NCBI GenBank assembly: GCA_003118195.1
Contig: BEXV01000004.1
Location: 366,409-390,034 of the forward strand
Source of the DNA: Hemicentrotus pulcherrimus
Lineage: Eukaryota; Echinodermata; Echinoidea; Camarodonta; Strongylocentrotidae
DNA length: 23,626 nt
Direction: 5' to 3'
Shown: positions 9,318 to 19,462 of the stretch, in pieces
Numbering within the stretch: the first letter of the stretch is position 1
Layout: each line of letters opens with the position of its first letter
Position numbers and translations under genes: made by a program
Notes under the pieces: model-generated
Told to the model about the DNA's origin: nothing
The model's database searches: none
The model's input: only the letters and a program-made list of their open reading frames with translations

Positions 9318-10641
9318 TTAGCAGATTTATAGCAGCAGCTGAAGTGAAGAAGAACCCCTGCCTATGACATCAGACAAAGAACAAAAGTAACACCATATGG
9401 GAATTCACAGAACATATGATATTCAATATATCCAATATATATGGAAAGCCATCAATGATGAAAACATGATCATTTTGCAATTGTGCAAGCTGAATTTTAG
9501 AAGGATGAGTTGTTGTCAAAGTCCAAAGACCAGAGACACCACTGCTGCACTGCAACTTGTTTTTATTTGTATACTGCTTTAAAAATAAGTATAACCTGAA
9601 AGAGTGCTAAACTTGTCATGTCATGTCATACTGTAGGCAGAAAGAAGAGAATACCCAACAGGAAATTTTCAAAATACCTGTACATGGGTACATGCACATT
9701 TCAGAGAACGAGGTAACACAACAGAACATCAAAGAGGACTGCAATTTTCCTCTGTACATTTGCTTCATTAATAATTCAAGGCCTTTGATCATGTTTAATT
9801 GAAATAATGTGATGCAGTGCATCTAATGGGCTTTCCAAAACACCTGTTGATATGATCAGTATGAAGATCAGCACTTACATGTATGATAAGTACGAAGTAT
9901 AAACTGCCTACCACAAGGATGCATACTGTCACCATGTTTGTTTTTTTCAATGAACAATTTAAAGAGGTATTTATGAAAGAGGCATTTAATGCATTGAAGG
10001 CGGTGTTAAATTTGATGGATTCCAAATAAAAAACCTCTCTTACTCTAAGGATACTATGCTCATCTGCGACAGTAGGGTCGGTCTGATGGACCTGTTGGAA
10101 AGTAAAGGGCTAGCCGGAAAAAGAGTCTTCTGCATTCTACAGAAATGCCTCTGAGATGGGGTGCTATACTGTAGATGACTGCTGAGGGATTTCTGGCAAT
10201 TTAAGAGTCACCTGACATTTGCTCTAGTGACGTTTGCACTGGGTTTGGTAAAGATTATTTTTAGGGGGGGGGGCACAAATCTTGGAAGGGACAGATTCTT
10301 ATCAAGACCACAGAAGTGCTTATTGGGAAATAGCTGACACAAAGAGAGAAAGTGTTTCGTAATTTCCCTCATTGCAATTTTGCAAAGGAATGATCACTTT
10401 TCGACAAAAAAAAAAAAGAATATTGATATAGATTTCAAAACAGAAAATGTATTTGATCTGATGTAATTCTAGCTGAAGGCTCTTAGCTCCTTGCAAGCGC
10501 CCTAATTTTTCTACATACAGTGTAGACTAGATTTTATTGTTTATATTGATATGTGAACAACCCTTTAGCCTACACACACACAAAAACAGTAAATAATCAT
10601 TAATCTGATAAAGTTTCCTCCTTATACAAGAGGTGACTTAC

Positions 10642-10767
10642 CTGGGCACGGATGGTAGTGATCTCAGAGGTGAGGTCATCGACTGTGCTGCGGAGCTTAC
10701 GAACCTCATCCTGAGAGTTGACGGCAGCATTCCTGTGACGCTCAGCCAGAGCCTTCAGATCAGCCAA
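10642..10767 (-). CDS. LMN: Lamin exon 5: coil 2, first part
   Basis: 126 nt, 42 codons, phase 0/0, equal to human LMNA exon 5. The acceptor is CTCCATGCAG and the donor CAG|GTAAGT. It starts LADLKALAERHRNAAVNSQD and ends SEITTIRAQ. The pattern matches the lamin segment [22 protein letters not shown]...LSAQLSQLQKQ. This is coil 2A/2B, which mediates dimerisation and lateral assembly. No internal stop or indel. Confidence 0.94.
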
Positions 10768-10929
10768 CTGCATGGAGATTAATAGAATAAAAAATACATT
10801 TATAGAGGTGTTGTAGTTGAGTAGTTTGAGCACCTAGAGATCCCTTTTTTTTACATATATGCTAATCTACATTTGCCACTCCATACCCAGAAGAGAAATG
10901 GGGACCTGGTAGGATGACAAAAGATTTTG

Positions 10930-11975
10930 TATTAGTAATTGCCATATCACCTCATAGTGACCAACTGACTGAAGTTTTCACATTGTTGAATATTGAAGGG
11001 CCAAAAGAACAAATATAATTTTAATATGCAGGTTCAGGTGCAGCTGTGAAGAAAAACTTTCTACCAAAATACAAAAGACAATTCTTATCAAGCCTTACCA
11101 ATTTTGGTGGATACGTACATGTACCACCTACTTTGTGAAAAAGAAATCTAGAGCATACTTTCATGAGCAACATCATCTACATAATTCTTGATACTCATTA
11201 AAAAGTCTTTGTGAGAGGTTTGAACCTCTTGGCACCATTGAGTGGATACCAAGGTTCTCAATAAACAACTAGGTTAATCTTGCAAGGATTGTAGGAAGGG
11301 TGAAAGGCACCATACAGCCTCTCCCCTGCTGGAATCATCTTGCTTTAAATCGTCTGCTTGAAGCCAGAGGGTAATAATTCACACACATGCATGTTTTCAA
11401 AGATTTATGCCCTTCTTAAACTTAATAGACAAATTATCCTTCTTCCAATGTAGGTAGGTTTTCAAAGCTTTAACGGTAAGCATAAAATCATTTATTGGCA
11501 TACACACAGTCACACACACACAAAAAAAAATCAATATGGGGTGTATAACAATAGTGAGTCTCAAACTTATCCCACACTTCCATTCATTACATAAACTTAA
11601 AGATGAAGTTGAAATCCGGTCATGTGATTGCATTGTGAAAGAAACGGTATGGAATCGACAAGAAAAGGTTGATCATCTAGCATATGGAATTTGTGTGTAT
11701 TGCAAGGTTCTGGAATCATCAAAATGATAAGAAATTTGGCCAAGTTTTGGTAAAGTTACAAACACTGTACACAGAGAGATACACGAACACGTGGCGTAAA
11801 AATCCTACCTTGGATTTTTACGATGTTACATGACATGTTTAGAATATGAAGGCATTTGAAGAGCCATGCTTTTCAGGGAACATGTCTTATCTGATGTTCT
11901 TCCACACTTGCATAATAAGAATGATAATGCTCACAAATTATTTTTTCACCTCTTCCCAGAACTCAACCTTCTCTT
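10930..11975 (+). repeat. Family-1 dispersed repeat, copy 3, longest (intron 5)
   Basis: The only copy with both halves joined. The 5' part (about 10970-11050, TTTTCACATTGTTGAATATTG, shared with 13783-13850) leads into the conserved hairpin block (about 11095-11400). The 3' half (about 11583-11975) matches 2521-2915 closely: GTGAAAGAAAC, GTTGATCATCTAG, AAGGTTCTGGAATCATCAAA, AGAGCCATGCTTTTCAGGGA, CTCACAAATTATT, TTCTCTTTAA. It defines the element as at least about 0.9-1.0 kb. A reading frame in the 3' half (to 11727) is also open in the other copy; see findings. Confidence 0.85.
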
Positions 11976-12975
11976 TAAAACACACTCCATTACAAATGTT
12001 TCATGAAGTTCAGAGTTAAAGAAAAGAAGACTTTCTATCAGGTTTTCTCACCTTAGCAGCAGTTCCCATGTCTTCAAGACATAAGAAGTCTCATTGCTTC
12101 TACTTCCAACCAAACTCCACGTGTTAATACAAGACCCTATACATTCATTACACATGCTGGTCTTGTGGACCATCTAGATGCTCTGTATTTACAATGGCTT
12201 AGGACGTCTTGAATATTGATCTTATTAGATAATAATCAACACCAAAAAAAGATAGCGTTTCCCAGCTCTGTTCTAAACTTAAGTTTGTGTTTACCCAATC
12301 ATAAAGCCGGCACAATAAGTCTTCAAGTGCTATAAAATCAGTATTTTGAATGACCTATTGTGTTTGGGTACCTCTAAATGGGACCTGGATTTTTTGGCAG
12401 CTCTTGCTCAAAAGTTATCTGTATGCTCAGACTTCAGTCTTCAAATGTTCTTTAGAAGTGAATGAAAATGCTGATCATACAGTCTTGACTATCATGCAGT
12501 GCATGTAAGCTTGCCATCTTTTCACTACCTTCTAGCGTGTATCTTTAGACATTCTTGTTGTGTTTGTCTAAGGCTTGTGGTGTATTTTGAACAATGGATC
12601 ATTCTAAGCCGAAGACTCAATAAAAATAACAAACATTTGATACTCCAGTTTACAAGTGTTGCAGTAATTACACATGAAAGCTAGTGTTTGTTCGCTAAGA
12701 TAAAATAACTCTACATGTAGAAAGAACTGAAGATATTTTACCTTCATGAGCCCCCCCCCCCAAAAAAAAATAATAATAAAATAACAACAACAACAACACA
12801 ACAAACAAACAAAATCGCTGAAATAATTATTTAATTTTACAAAAAATGAAATCAGAATAAAGCACTCAATGTTAGTACAGTATGAATTAGAAGAATATAA
12901 GGAAAAAAACAAGTTCCTATACACCTAATAGATCCATGTTATCAAAAACACTGTTTCACACAAGACAGAAATTAC

Positions 12976-13146
12976 CTTGCTGAAGTAAAGGGACTCTGTC
13001 TCCTGGCGGAGCAGGGTCGTCTGCTCAGAGGTCTGCTCCCTCAACTCCTGCAGGCTCTCATACAGGGAGTTGTTCAGCTCCTCGATGCTCTGCCCCTCGA
13101 TGGTAGACATGTCCACCTGACGCTTGGTGCGTGTCTCCCGCAGCTC
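12976..13146 (-). CDS. LMN: Lamin exon 4: coil 1B end, linker L12 and start of coil 2
   Basis: 171 nt, 57 codons, phase 0/0, the same length and frame as human LMNA exon 4. The acceptor is GCCATTTACAG and the donor AAG|GTAATT. It starts ELRETRTKRQVDMSTIEGQS and ends RQETESLYFSK. ELRETR is the lamin ELRETK block. VDMSTIEGQSIEELNNSLYESLQELREQ aligns with the human stretch [25 protein letters not shown]. The central part loses strict heptad character, as expected near linker L12. A tRNA-derived SINE begins about 60 bp upstream of the acceptor, inside intron 3. Confidence 0.95.
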
Positions 13147-13208
13147 CTGTAAATGGCAAAGATTTATAAGAAAAGGTAGTTGAATTATTACAGAGGATTT
13201 GACTATTG

Positions 13209-13400
13209 AGGAGGATAGCTCAGTTGGTAGAGCAGTGGTCTCGTAATCCAGTGACCCGGGTTCAAAACCAATTCGACACCCAAGTGCCCTTTGATAAGGC
13301 ATTGATCCTTATCACCAGGTCCCTCGGAGAGGACCTAAAGCCGTCGACTGTCTGGTTGCTTACTTACAAGCATTTATGCTTTCTTAGTAGTCAGGTAAAA
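13209..13400 (+). repeat. tRNA-Thr-derived SINE (intron 3)
   Basis: The head is tRNA-like. Box A TAGCTCAGTTGG is at 13216-13227, the anticodon-loop sequence CTCGTAA at 13240-13246 (CGT, threonine) and box B GGTTCAAAACC at 13259-13269. The acceptor stem does not close, and about 130 bp of non-tRNA body follows (CCCTTTGATAAGGCATTGAT, GGTCCCTCGGAGAGGACC, CTGGTTGCTTACTTACAAGC). This layout is a SINE, not a functional tRNA gene. It starts about 60 bp upstream of the exon 4 acceptor, antisense to the lamin gene. Confidence 0.82.
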
Positions 13401-14573
13401 TAACCACCACTACTATTACTGTTTCAGATTCTAATCTGAAAAGAAGTGTTCATCTATCCAAAAGATATACTTCAAAACAATTAAAAATACAACAGGTGGC
13501 TGGTGCAGACAGATCCAAGACTACAAGTAAAGCAATACTTTAAATGTAATTAAGAAAAAAACAGAAAGATAAGAATACCGATTTGATTGAAGGAGAAATG
13601 CCCATGAGTAGTATTACCATCCTTGATTCCTGAGAAACTGTGTAAATGTGTGTACAATTACATGTACATGTAGCAAACGGCGCTTTAAGTAAGCCCCAAC
13701 TATACCCAACTTTAACTTGACACTATTACAGTGAATAGCATCGTTTATCAAACGAATGAAATATCGAACACTGCTCGATTCAATTTTTCACATTGATGAA
13801 TATTGAGGGCCAAAGGACGATTACGATTTTGATATGAAGGTTTGAAGTTCAAATTTCTTGGAAAAGTAAATAAACGAATTACAACTACTGTACATGTATG
13901 TATGCACTGTTCAAGGCTTCTAGGACAAAAAGGATGATAATAAAACAAAATGTTTCAACAAGATTGCATGCAATATACATGAGAGACCACATTACATTAG
14001 TGTTGTTAGTGAAGAAAAATATCAAGAATGCTACAAGAGCTCAAATTCCTGGAATGCATCTATCAAAGAATACGTTTTTTGAAATCAATAATTTAATTCT
14101 GGTAATTCATTGGATTTGTGTGTGTGTGTGTGTGAGTATGTTCATTGGAAATACAAATATACAAGATGCAAGTGCAGCCAGCAATAATGATTTCTAGAAC
14201 AAACGTTAACTCAAGAATCTATGTTTTGGCCTCGATTGAAAAAATTGACAATCAATGCCCATTGAATTCTATCAAATCACATCAAATAATACAGAGAGAG
14301 AGCCCATACCCAAACAGATGCCAAAGATACCAAATGCCTTAGTTCTTTATGTGTTATACTGCCATCTCTTGACAACTCCTTGTACATGTACATGGAACTT
14401 CATTTATTCTTGTTCCATAAACTTTTAGTTCCAAGATACCAGCCACCAGCCATTTATTTTTGTAAAAGGCCAACATTTCAAAGAGAGCAAAAGTTGAGGA
14501 GTTGTGAGTCTCATGTTCAAACAGTCAACATATATGTGCCCCCCCCCCCAGCCAAACAGAGGGGATAAAACAA

Positions 14574-15117
14574 ATGGTGAAGCCGTGGAGAGATTCTACC
14601 AGAGCTACAAAACAAATGTTTTGACAACCCTCACCATTTTTGTTGATAAGTACCTGTATGGTTACACTACTAGGTTTATTCTCGTACCTACTTTGAGAAA
14701 CAAGATGAACAGCACACTTTCATGAGCAACAACATCTACATAATTCTTTATATCCATTAACATCATGTCTTTGTGAGAGGTTTGAACCTCTTGGCACCAT
14801 TGAGTAGATACCAAGGTTCTCAATAAACCACTAGGTTAATCTTGCAAGGATTGTAGGAAGGGTGAAAGGCACCATACAGCCTTTCCCCAGCTGGAATCAT
14901 CTTGCTTTAAATCGTCTGCTTGGAGCCAGAGGGTAAGAAATCACATGCATGTTTTCAAAGATCCAATGCCCTTCTTACACTTGCAAACAATGTCAAATTT
15001 TAAAAAGCTGATTTTAAGAAAGTTGCAACCCACTATACAGTAAGTAAGCATTCATCTTCAGTTATGTACAAATTGTGATTTCTTTTTTCATCTCCCAGCT
15101 ATCATCAGTAAAAGTAT
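14574..15117 (+). repeat. Family-1 dispersed repeat, copy 4 (intron 3)
   Basis: Carries the upstream region (about 14574-14700, aligning imperfectly with 11045-11160), the conserved block with GTGAGAGGTTTGAACCTCTT, and the tail to CAGCTATCATCAGTAAAAGT. Differences from other copies are scattered substitutions, such as CCTTTCCCCAGCTGG for CCTCTCCCCTGCTGG. A further matching 5' fragment at 13783-13850 suggests a copy interrupted by other sequence. Confidence 0.85.
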
Positions 15118-15144
15118 CCTTCTTTGGTAGGCTTTCAAAAAATG

Positions 15145-15250
15145 ATCATATTTGCTTATATAGCGCCTAACACTTACTTTATCAGAAGTCTCTATTAAAG
15201 CGCTTTACAATAATGCACAATAATTACCCTGGCTTTCAAAGCTTTCAATG
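15145..15250 (+). repeat. Possible SINE-tail fragment with TATATAGCGCC / AAAGCGCTTTACAA
   Basis: TTATATAGCGCCTAACACTT and TTAAAGCGCTTTACAATAA form a partial inverted pair around a short interior, then ATTACCCTGGCTTTCAAAGC. Similar AGCGC...AAAGCGCTTTACA sequence is, from memory, common in animal repeats. It sits at the 3' edge of family-1 copy 4. Only one copy is in the window, so the call is tentative. Confidence 0.4.
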
Positions 15251-15644
15251 ATTTAAAACCAAAAACTGGTAACTTTCTTGTTTTTAAATCATTATTTCAG
15301 ACCCAGAGTAAGGTTTACCCATATGTAGCGCACTATAGCACACAAAGGTAACGCGAGCGAAATAACAATCTGTGCATGCACGAATCAGAATTTTCCCCGT
15401 CCTGTTGATTTTCATGACCATACGCGGCCATTATAGCATTTTAGGTACATGTATATCCCTGTAGTTCTCCCGTCGTCTTTGCGAAAGAGCCCTATTATCA
15501 GTAGAATACAGAACATGGATTTTTCCCACATACATTTAAAGGAATACGAGTAACAGATTATCATGCAACAAAATATTACTATGACAGAGCTTGTAACAGC
15601 GCCATCTAAAAACAAAATGGGAAAATGATAAAACTGTGACTGAC

Positions 15645-15737
15645 CTCCTTGAAGAGTTGCTCCTTGAAAGAGAGTTCCTCCTTCAGGCTCTGGAGCCTGT
15701 TCTCCAGGTCCACACGGAGAAGGGTCTCCTCCTCAAC
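15645..15737 (-). CDS. LMN: Lamin exon 3: end of coil 1B
   Basis: 93 nt, 31 codons, phase 0 at both ends. The acceptor is GTGTCTCCAG before 15737 and the donor GAG|GTCAGT after 15645. It reads VEEETLLRVDLENRLQSLKE and ends LSFKEQLFKE. The LRVDLENRLQSLKEEL block corresponds to the lamin motif LRRVDAENRLQTMKEEL, among the best conserved parts of coil 1B. The downstream boundary coincides with human LMNA exon 3/4 (codon 213/214). The upstream boundary is shifted 11 codons relative to human. Neighbouring introns are about 2.4 and 2.5 kb. Confidence 0.95.
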
Positions 15738-16416
15738 CTGGAGACACACAGACAAAAAAGTGATTAAAAAACAAGAATCGAGAAATATATAGTGGGCTTA
15801 TTATGTCTAAGAATTCAGAAGATAAGGTTCTTTGTTCTATAATATGGTTTCCACCAAATGTCAGGAATATTTAAAGCAAATTTTGGAAGTTTATTTTACG
15901 AATTTGAGAAGAAAAAAAGAGAGATATAAGTATATGTTTTAAAAGGAATAGGATGAACATTGCACATCACATCGGTCAAATGGTTCAACTGTTCCATTAA
16001 GAGATTTTGTTTTTGTTAATTTGCCTTCCTCTCTTGCTTTGTACTTATTAATCAGTACATTTTTTCAAAATGCACAACTCATCAACTCATCATTATAAAA
16101 GAAAATTCAGAATAACAAGATGAAAATATTTGAAACAGATTTCCTAGAACAAGGCAAACAGACTATAAATGATATTTTCTAAACACAGTAACATGTACAT
16201 TTCTCTAATTTCATTGATAACTTCAGAAAACTCTGTCAGCATCTGATGAGGAGCAAGGTGTAAAATGTGCCTAGAGCCCTCTCTTGGTCAGGCACTTATA
16301 GTGCATGTCTTTACTTGGCATAACACTCTTTAATCTGAAGCTGAAACATAACAATCAATGAAGATTAAAGGGAGATTTTTTTTATGGTGCAAGATGAAGA
16401 TAATGATGAGGATAGA

Positions 16417-16452
16417 ACCATGGAGCTACATGTACATGTATAGCTCCATGGT
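16417..16452. repeat. 36-bp near-perfect palindrome (intron 2)
   Basis: Twelve-base arms ACCATGGAGCTA and TAGCTCCATGGT flank CATGTACATGTA, itself nearly self-complementary. It would form a cruciform or an RNA hairpin in the lamin pre-mRNA. The core is one of the TACATG repeats scattered in this region. Confidence 0.8.
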
Positions 16453-17072
16453 AGAACTAATGTAAGGCAGAAACAATGACAAAGAAATCCAAAGAGGATT
16501 TTGAAGAACAGAAAAAGAAGAGTACCTGCTTAAATTTGTAGTTTGTATAAAGACAGAGACAAATATAATTTTTAGACATACATGTATCTGAAGGTTAACT
16601 TTGCCAAAGTAAACACATTACACATCTATAAACTCTGATAAAGTTTGAAAATAATATATAAATCAAATAATTAAGAGAAGTATTTTGAAGAAATCTTGAA
16701 AAATCCCTAAATGTAATGTGTAACAAATATGAGTAAAATATGAAAAGGATAGCAGCATGGACATGAGAAGAAATGGGAACTATTATGGGAAAGTCTGACC
16801 TAATGAGTAATGTGACAAAAGTGTTTGTCCAATAAGATATTAGTGCAGATCAATTAAACTCTTTACCAAATTCAACAATTACTGAGACTAAATCAAGGTA
16901 CATCATGTTGGATTCAATGTACTTTGCTGGCACAAACTCTAAACCCTTGTTGGTCATATTGCATTAGAGGGTCTGAGGGAGGATACTATACAGAGCCAAT
17001 CGATAGGCCCTGCTCTGTAGCTGCTGAAAAAAACAAACAAATATTTACGCAAACATGCACAAAAGTCCTTTA

Positions 17073-17092
17073 TACATGTACATGTACATGTA
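17073..17092. repeat. TACATG palindromic microsatellite
   Basis: TACATGTACATGTACATGTA, a perfect self-complementary 20-mer. Similar runs occur at 13659-13672, 14382-14394, 16192-16201, 17989-18006, 20464-20479, 23088-23102 and about 23168-23195, always short and never expanded. Confidence 0.8.
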
Positions 17093-18125
17093 ATTCTAAG
17101 ACCAACGATGCAGGTTTCCTTTACATTTTACACATATCTCACCAAGGGATTTAATCATCAGTTGCCAAAAAGATGGCTGTAGTAGTTCCGCGTCCTCTAT
17201 TCAACCTCCTTTCAAGATAATTCATGCGTTACCTGCGGTCTTTGGACCCAATTTTGTTGTGGTAAACCTTAGGTCCATGTTGCCTCTAGTACACATGTAC
17301 TTTGTAGTAGTGAATTACTAAGCCTTCTTTTCATGAATGATTATTAGGCGATGCCAGTAGCTTTAAATAGAGATCCCCAGGTCCCTGAAGCTTTACATTT
17401 ATGTCATGGTATCTAAGATTTCATCTACATTCAAAACTCAAACAAGTTGCCAAGGTAATAAGGTGCCAATAAATAATGTTGGAGCTTGGAAAACAGTCCC
17501 ATAAAAATTCATTAGGGAATCTCTGATTACCAAGAGTCTATAAAAGTTAAAACAAAGTCCTGAACAAATACACTTGGGAATCCTTAGTTTCTTCTTTACA
17601 AATAATATGTTTAAACAACTCAGTTGTGATCAATGGCCCACAGATGATCTGACATTTGCTACTGGCTTTATTTAATCAAAGGCATAAGGTTTGATCGAGG
17701 GTTATGATTTGATTATAGAGATTAGAGTTGGGATTAACCCTAATGCAGATATGACATGGTGAACCACAAAGTTTTTAATGACCATGTACTGTAAGTGACA
17801 TGCAATCACATTTCTGCATCTACGTGTAACATACATGTAGAGCTAAGTCAATATGCGTAGGACTGTTGTTGTGCGCAGTTGCTACTCGTTTACAATTTTT
17901 TTTTAAAGGTGGCAATTTTTTTTTGAGGCTGTTAACATCGTATCTGATTCTGAACAAGCCAAAATATAGAGTCAACCGTTATGTAAATCATGTACATGTA
18001 CATGTAATGTGTTAGGTCTATGGTAGAAGTTAGGAGATTGATTGGTGTAGGAAACAGACAATGGAGTAATTGCTGGAAGATCATAAAGCATAATTTGGAT
18101 AGGTATCAACTTTCTTTCATCTTAC

Positions 18126-18315
18126 CTGTTTCTTGGCAACTTTGAGCTGTTTCTCCTTGTTACCAAGATCCTTCTTGAGCTCGTTAAGTTCATCTTCCAG
18201 AGAGCGTTTGTCGTTGGAGAGAGAGCGGATCCTTGCGTCTTTCTCAACGATCTGAGACTCCAGCGACGCCACACGTTTGTTTGCTGCGTTCAGCTCCTTC
18301 TCAAGCTTGCCAACT
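18126..18315 (-). CDS. LMN: Lamin exon 2: coil 1B, first part
   Basis: 190 nt. The acceptor is TTCAACAG before 18315. The first base completes a codon begun in exon 1 (phase 2), and 63 codons follow. Translation starts VGKLEKELNAANKRVASLES and ends KEKQLKVAKKQ; the donor is CAG|GTAAGA. Charged heptads without proline mark a continuous coiled coil, and the segment aligns with lamin coil 1B up to the conserved AKKQ. This region includes the six-heptad stretch that separates lamins from vertebrate cytoplasmic intermediate filaments. The phase-2 start matches the exon 1/2 junction of human LMNA (codon 119). The exon ends 33 nt later than human exon 2, and exon 3 is shorter by the same amount. An upstream exon with the head and coil 1A motif (LNDRLAVYIDKVR-type) was looked for up to 23626 and not found. 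Confidence 0.95.
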
Positions 18316-18925
18316 CTGTTGAAAAACAAGAATATTTAAAGATTTCTACATGTTTTCTCAATGCTGCAATGTTTTGTTGGCACTGTTGCTTTATTTAAGT
18401 TAATAACTTCCAAAATTGCACAGAATTGAGCATGAGAATTGTATAGGGTTGGCCAAAAAAAAAAAACTTTGGAGGGACAACGTGATTTAAGTTGATTTTT
18501 GATTACTGGTAATATAAAATCAAATTGTTATCTGTGATTCAGAAAAAAGGGAAAAGCCAGCCCTATTCCAGTAATTCTGTAGTTTTTAAGATATATGCTA
18601 ATTTTGAGCCAGTATTTCTCTTTCATGGGATGTCATTATTTAAATTTTAGATGACAACCATTGTAAAAAGAATATTAATGTGAACCGCCAAATAACGTAG
18701 TAGAAATTGAGAATACATAAAGTGTATGTACAGCTGTAGGCCTACATGTAATAACTGGCATAACTACTACTTTTGGGAGTGGGGGCTTTGGGGGAATCAG
18801 CGATTTAAGTTACCAGCAACAGTACTGTAATTTATGTCAAGTGGAAGGATAAGGAGACATTACATGTAGTTTGTATGGAATTTCAGTAGGAGGTATAATT
18901 TAATATTTTAAACTTTCATGTATTT

Positions 18926-19462
18926 AAAGTGTTGGGAGCCCCAAATTTGCCAGAAATTTGATGGCAAAATGTCATTTAAATTGTATCATAATGTAAAAGA
19001 GGATGCCATTGAAGCCTGTCTGCACTAGTTTGGCCAGGAGGGATTAGAACTCCATGCAAGGTCTCTGACAGGTGGTTATCTCAAAAAATCAGCTCTCAAT
19101 ATAAGAAAAAGGGGATCATGGAGACCAACGAGTACCGCAAATACAGGTGTATGGGATCGTTTGCTGTATTGTAGAGGGCTCAAGAAGCTACATGTACAAG
19201 TAGTGCAGTCCTGATTTAAGACACACTTCTGCAAAGATCCCCCAAATGTGTTTTATTGATTAAAGAATACATAATTTGGGACTTTGGGGTTTTCTGTTAT
19301 AAGCAGAAAAACTTTTTTTAAAAATTATTTCATCAATACTTAACTTCAAACACATTTGTTTTTGAATTCCTTGTAGAAATGTGTCGTAAATGACATCCTC
19401 TTCACATTATGATACAATTTAAGTGAAATTTTGCTATCAACTTATTGGGGCTTCCAACAATC
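18926..19462. repeat. Family-2 foldback element with inverted termini
   Basis: The left end (18929-19015: GTTGGGAGCCCCAA, TTGATGGCAAAATGTCATTT, AATTGTATCATAATGT, GAGGATGCCATT) recurs inverted at the right end (about 19375-19460: AATGACATCCTCTTCACATT, ATACAATTTAAGTGAAATTT, TTGGGGCTTCCAAC). This gives about 85-bp imperfect terminal inverted repeats around a 350-bp interior with no coding potential, so it is a MITE/foldback-type element. The right flank carries a tandem duplication of GGGCTTCCAACAATCTAAA (about 19447-19490). Confidence 0.75.

Larger units (their letters stand above)
15738..18125 (-). other. Lamin intron 2
   Basis: 2388 bp, AT-rich. It holds the 36-bp palindrome, several TACATG runs and a small inverted pair TACAGAGC/GCTCTGTA near 16990-17020. 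No family-1 copy and no conserved coding exon were seen. Confidence 0.75.
4712..18315 (-). other. LMN: Nuclear lamin gene, B-type (exons 2 to 10; exon 1 outside window)
   Basis: Spliced gene model assembled by reading the minus strand. Nine exons with GT donors and AG acceptors join in one frame: 18315-18126, 15737-15645, 13146-12976, 10767-10642, 8431-8211, 7054-6871, 6118-5891, 5323-5270, 4741-4712. The product is a type V intermediate filament protein. Lamins form parallel coiled-coil dimers that polymerise into the meshwork under the inner nuclear membrane, supporting nuclear shape and chromatin anchoring. The 431 residues seen hold most of coil 1B, coil 2, the TYRKLLEGE rod end, an NLS (TKRRRVEDE), an LTD with SPPTDLVYKNVGSWGTG, and the CaaX box CSLM. 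With a vertebrate-sized exon 1 (about 118 codons) the protein would be about 550 residues, slightly short for a B-type lamin. Exons are clearly richer in GC than introns. Recognition as a lamin is firm; the orthology label (single invertebrate lamin, B-type) is inferred from CaaX retention. Confidence 0.96.

Noticed and set aside
13209..13285. Functional tRNA-Thr gene
   Set aside because: Boxes A and B are present but the acceptor and anticodon stems mispair, and a SINE body follows directly.
2505..15117. CRISPR-like or tandem array made of the family-1 repeats
   Set aside because: Copies are hundreds of bp long, separated by exons and kilobases, and differ by deletions, so they are dispersed transposon-type repeats in an animal genome.
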